Positions 5,467 through 6,366 of a stretch of DNA of 6,366 nucleotides are shown in pieces. The position numbers were made by a program, and so were the translations under genes. The notes beneath the pieces are model-generated. The model saw only the letters and a program-made list of their open reading frames with translations, ran no database searches and was not told the DNA's origin. The first letter of the stretch is position 1. Each line of letters begins with the position of its first letter. Origin of the DNA: an uncultured Oscillospiraceae bacterium. Its GTDB lineage: Bacteria > Bacillota > Clostridia > Oscillospirales > Oscillospiraceae. Location: NCBI GenBank assembly GCA_944385645.1, contig CALWYA010000090.1, positions 1-6,366 on the forward strand. Direction: 5' to 3'.

Positions 5467-6366
5467 TCACTCCAGGATGGCGCCCTTGTCGGCGGAGGAC
5501 ACCAGCCGGGCGTACCGGGCCAGATAGCCCGTCTTGATCCGGGGCTCGGGGCACACCCACTTGGCTCTCCGGGCGGCCAGGGTGGCCTCGTCCACCTCCA
5601 GGGTGATGGAGTGGTTGGGGATGTCGATGGAGATGAGGTCTCCCTCCTCCACCAGGCCGATGGGGCCGCCGGAGGCCGCCTCGGGGGACACGTGGCCGAT
5701 GGAGGCCCCCCGGGTGGCGCCGGAGAAGCGGCCGTCGGTGATGAGGGCCACGTCCTTGTCCAGGCCCATGCCCGCGATGGCGGAGGTGGGGTTGAGCATC
5801 TCCCGCATGCCGGGGCCGCCCTTGGGGCCCTCGTACCGGATGACCACCACGTCGCCCGCCACAATCTTGCCGGCGTAGATGGCCTGAATGGCGTCGTCCT
5901 CGCAGTCGAACACCCGGGCAGGACCCTCGTGGACCATCATCTCGGGGGCCACGGCGGACTGCTTCACCACGCAGCCGTCGGGGGCCAGATTGCCCTTGAG
6001 CACGGCGATGCCGCCGGTCTTGGAGTAGGGGTTGTCCCGGGGGCGGATGATCTCGGGGTTCCGGTTGACCACGCCCTCCAGATTTTCGGCCACCGTCTTG
6101 CCGGTGCAGGTCATCAGGCTGGTGTCCAGCAGGCCAGCCTGCGCCAGCTCGGCCATGACGGCGTACACGCCGCCGGCCCGCTCCAGGTCCTCCATGTAGG
6201 TGTCTCCCGCCGGGGCCAGGTGGCACAGGTTGGGAGTTTTCTGAGAGATTTCGTTGGCCATATCAAAACTGATTTCAATGCCGCACTCATGGGCGATGGC
6301 GGGCAGATGGAGCATGGTGTTGGTGGAGCAGCCCAGGGCCATGTCCACCGTCTCCGCGTTGTGGAA
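5467..6366 (-). CDS. ilvD: Dihydroxy-acid dehydratase IlvD, C-terminal part, 5' truncated
   Basis: IlvD is the Fe-S enzyme that dehydrates 2,3-dihydroxy-isovalerate and 2,3-dihydroxy-3-methylvalerate to the 2-keto acids in valine, isoleucine and leucine (and pantothenate) synthesis; it is cytosolic. The frame is open to the right edge, and 299 of about 555 residues are seen. The motif VDMALGCSTNT near residue 10 aligns with the ALGGSTNT region of the family. YEGPKGGPGMREM (about 178-190) and the signature TDGRFSGATRG (about 210-220) are intact. The last of these is the ILVD/EDD signature 2, which includes the active-site serine. The N-terminal cluster cysteines lie outside the window, so cluster type cannot be judged. 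The related 6-phosphogluconate dehydratase (Edd) is less likely, given ALGCSTNTMLHL and the C-terminal GHVSPEAASGGPIG. The gene is convergent with rnj, so it belongs to a - strand unit that begins to the right. Confidence 0.95.
   Translation of the reverse strand, partial: FHNAETVDMALGCSTNTMLHLPAIAHECGIEISFDMANEISQKTPNLCHLAPAGDTYMEDLERAGGVYAVMAELAQAGLLDTSLMTCTGKTVAENLEGVVNRNPEIIRPRDNPYSKTGGIAVLKGNLAPDGCVVKQSAVAPEMMVHEGPARVFDCEDDAIQAIYAGKIVAGDVVVIRYEGPKGGPGMREMLNPTSAIAGMGLDKDVALITDGRFSGATRGASIGHVSPEAASGGPIGLVEEGDLISIDIPNHSITLEVDEATLAARRAKWVCPEPRIKTGYLARYARLVSSADKGAILE

Noticed and set aside
5300..6226. 308-codon - strand frame overlapping ilvD and the repeat-like element
   Set aside because: It is a Gly/Arg/His-rich shadow of ilvD in another frame.
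6328..6336. Cysteine in ALGCSTN of IlvD instead of the second glycine as an active-site novelty
   Set aside because: As I recall, this substitution is seen in clostridial IlvD proteins and it is not one of the cluster ligands, which lie in the missing N-terminal part.

Overview
The window is very GC-rich throughout, with Shine-Dalgarno sites of the AAGGAGG type. The proteins look like those of high-GC gut Clostridia (Oscillospiraceae/Flavonifractor-like). That placement is inferred from protein style and base composition, not from a marker gene. No phage, transposase, CRISPR, tRNA or rRNA sequence is recognisable.

Layout from left to right: (1) the 3' part of a FakA (YloV/DAK2-type) fatty acid kinase gene on the + strand, closed by a strong hairpin terminator; (2) a complete WYL-domain transcription regulator on the - strand, convergent with fakA; (3) a 156-bp divergent intergenic region with candidate promoters on both strands and a mirrored TATACT(C)AGGGG pair; (4) a 393-aa + strand protein that reads as a full-length but catalytically degenerate phosphohexomutase (phosphomannomutase/phosphoglucomutase superfamily), with all four signature loops altered; (5) a 405-bp stretch with no credible gene, holding a good extended -10 promoter followed by a roughly 340-nt, very GC-rich, hairpin-rich leader; (6) a complete ribonuclease J gene with every metal ligand present; (7) a strong bidirectional terminator, then about 160 bp of hairpin-rich non-coding DNA that looks like an interspersed repeat; (8) the C-terminal half of dihydroxy-acid dehydratase (ilvD) on the - strand, running off the right edge.

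The genes do not form one pathway. Fatty-acid activation, RNA decay and branched-chain amino-acid synthesis are housekeeping functions, each apparently its own transcription unit, and the convergent gene pairs are separated by terminators. The less ordinary parts are the WYL regulator facing the pseudo-mutase, the long structured leader ahead of RNase J, and the repeat-like element beside ilvD. No clear new multi-gene system is present. The best lead is the regulator/pseudoenzyme pair.
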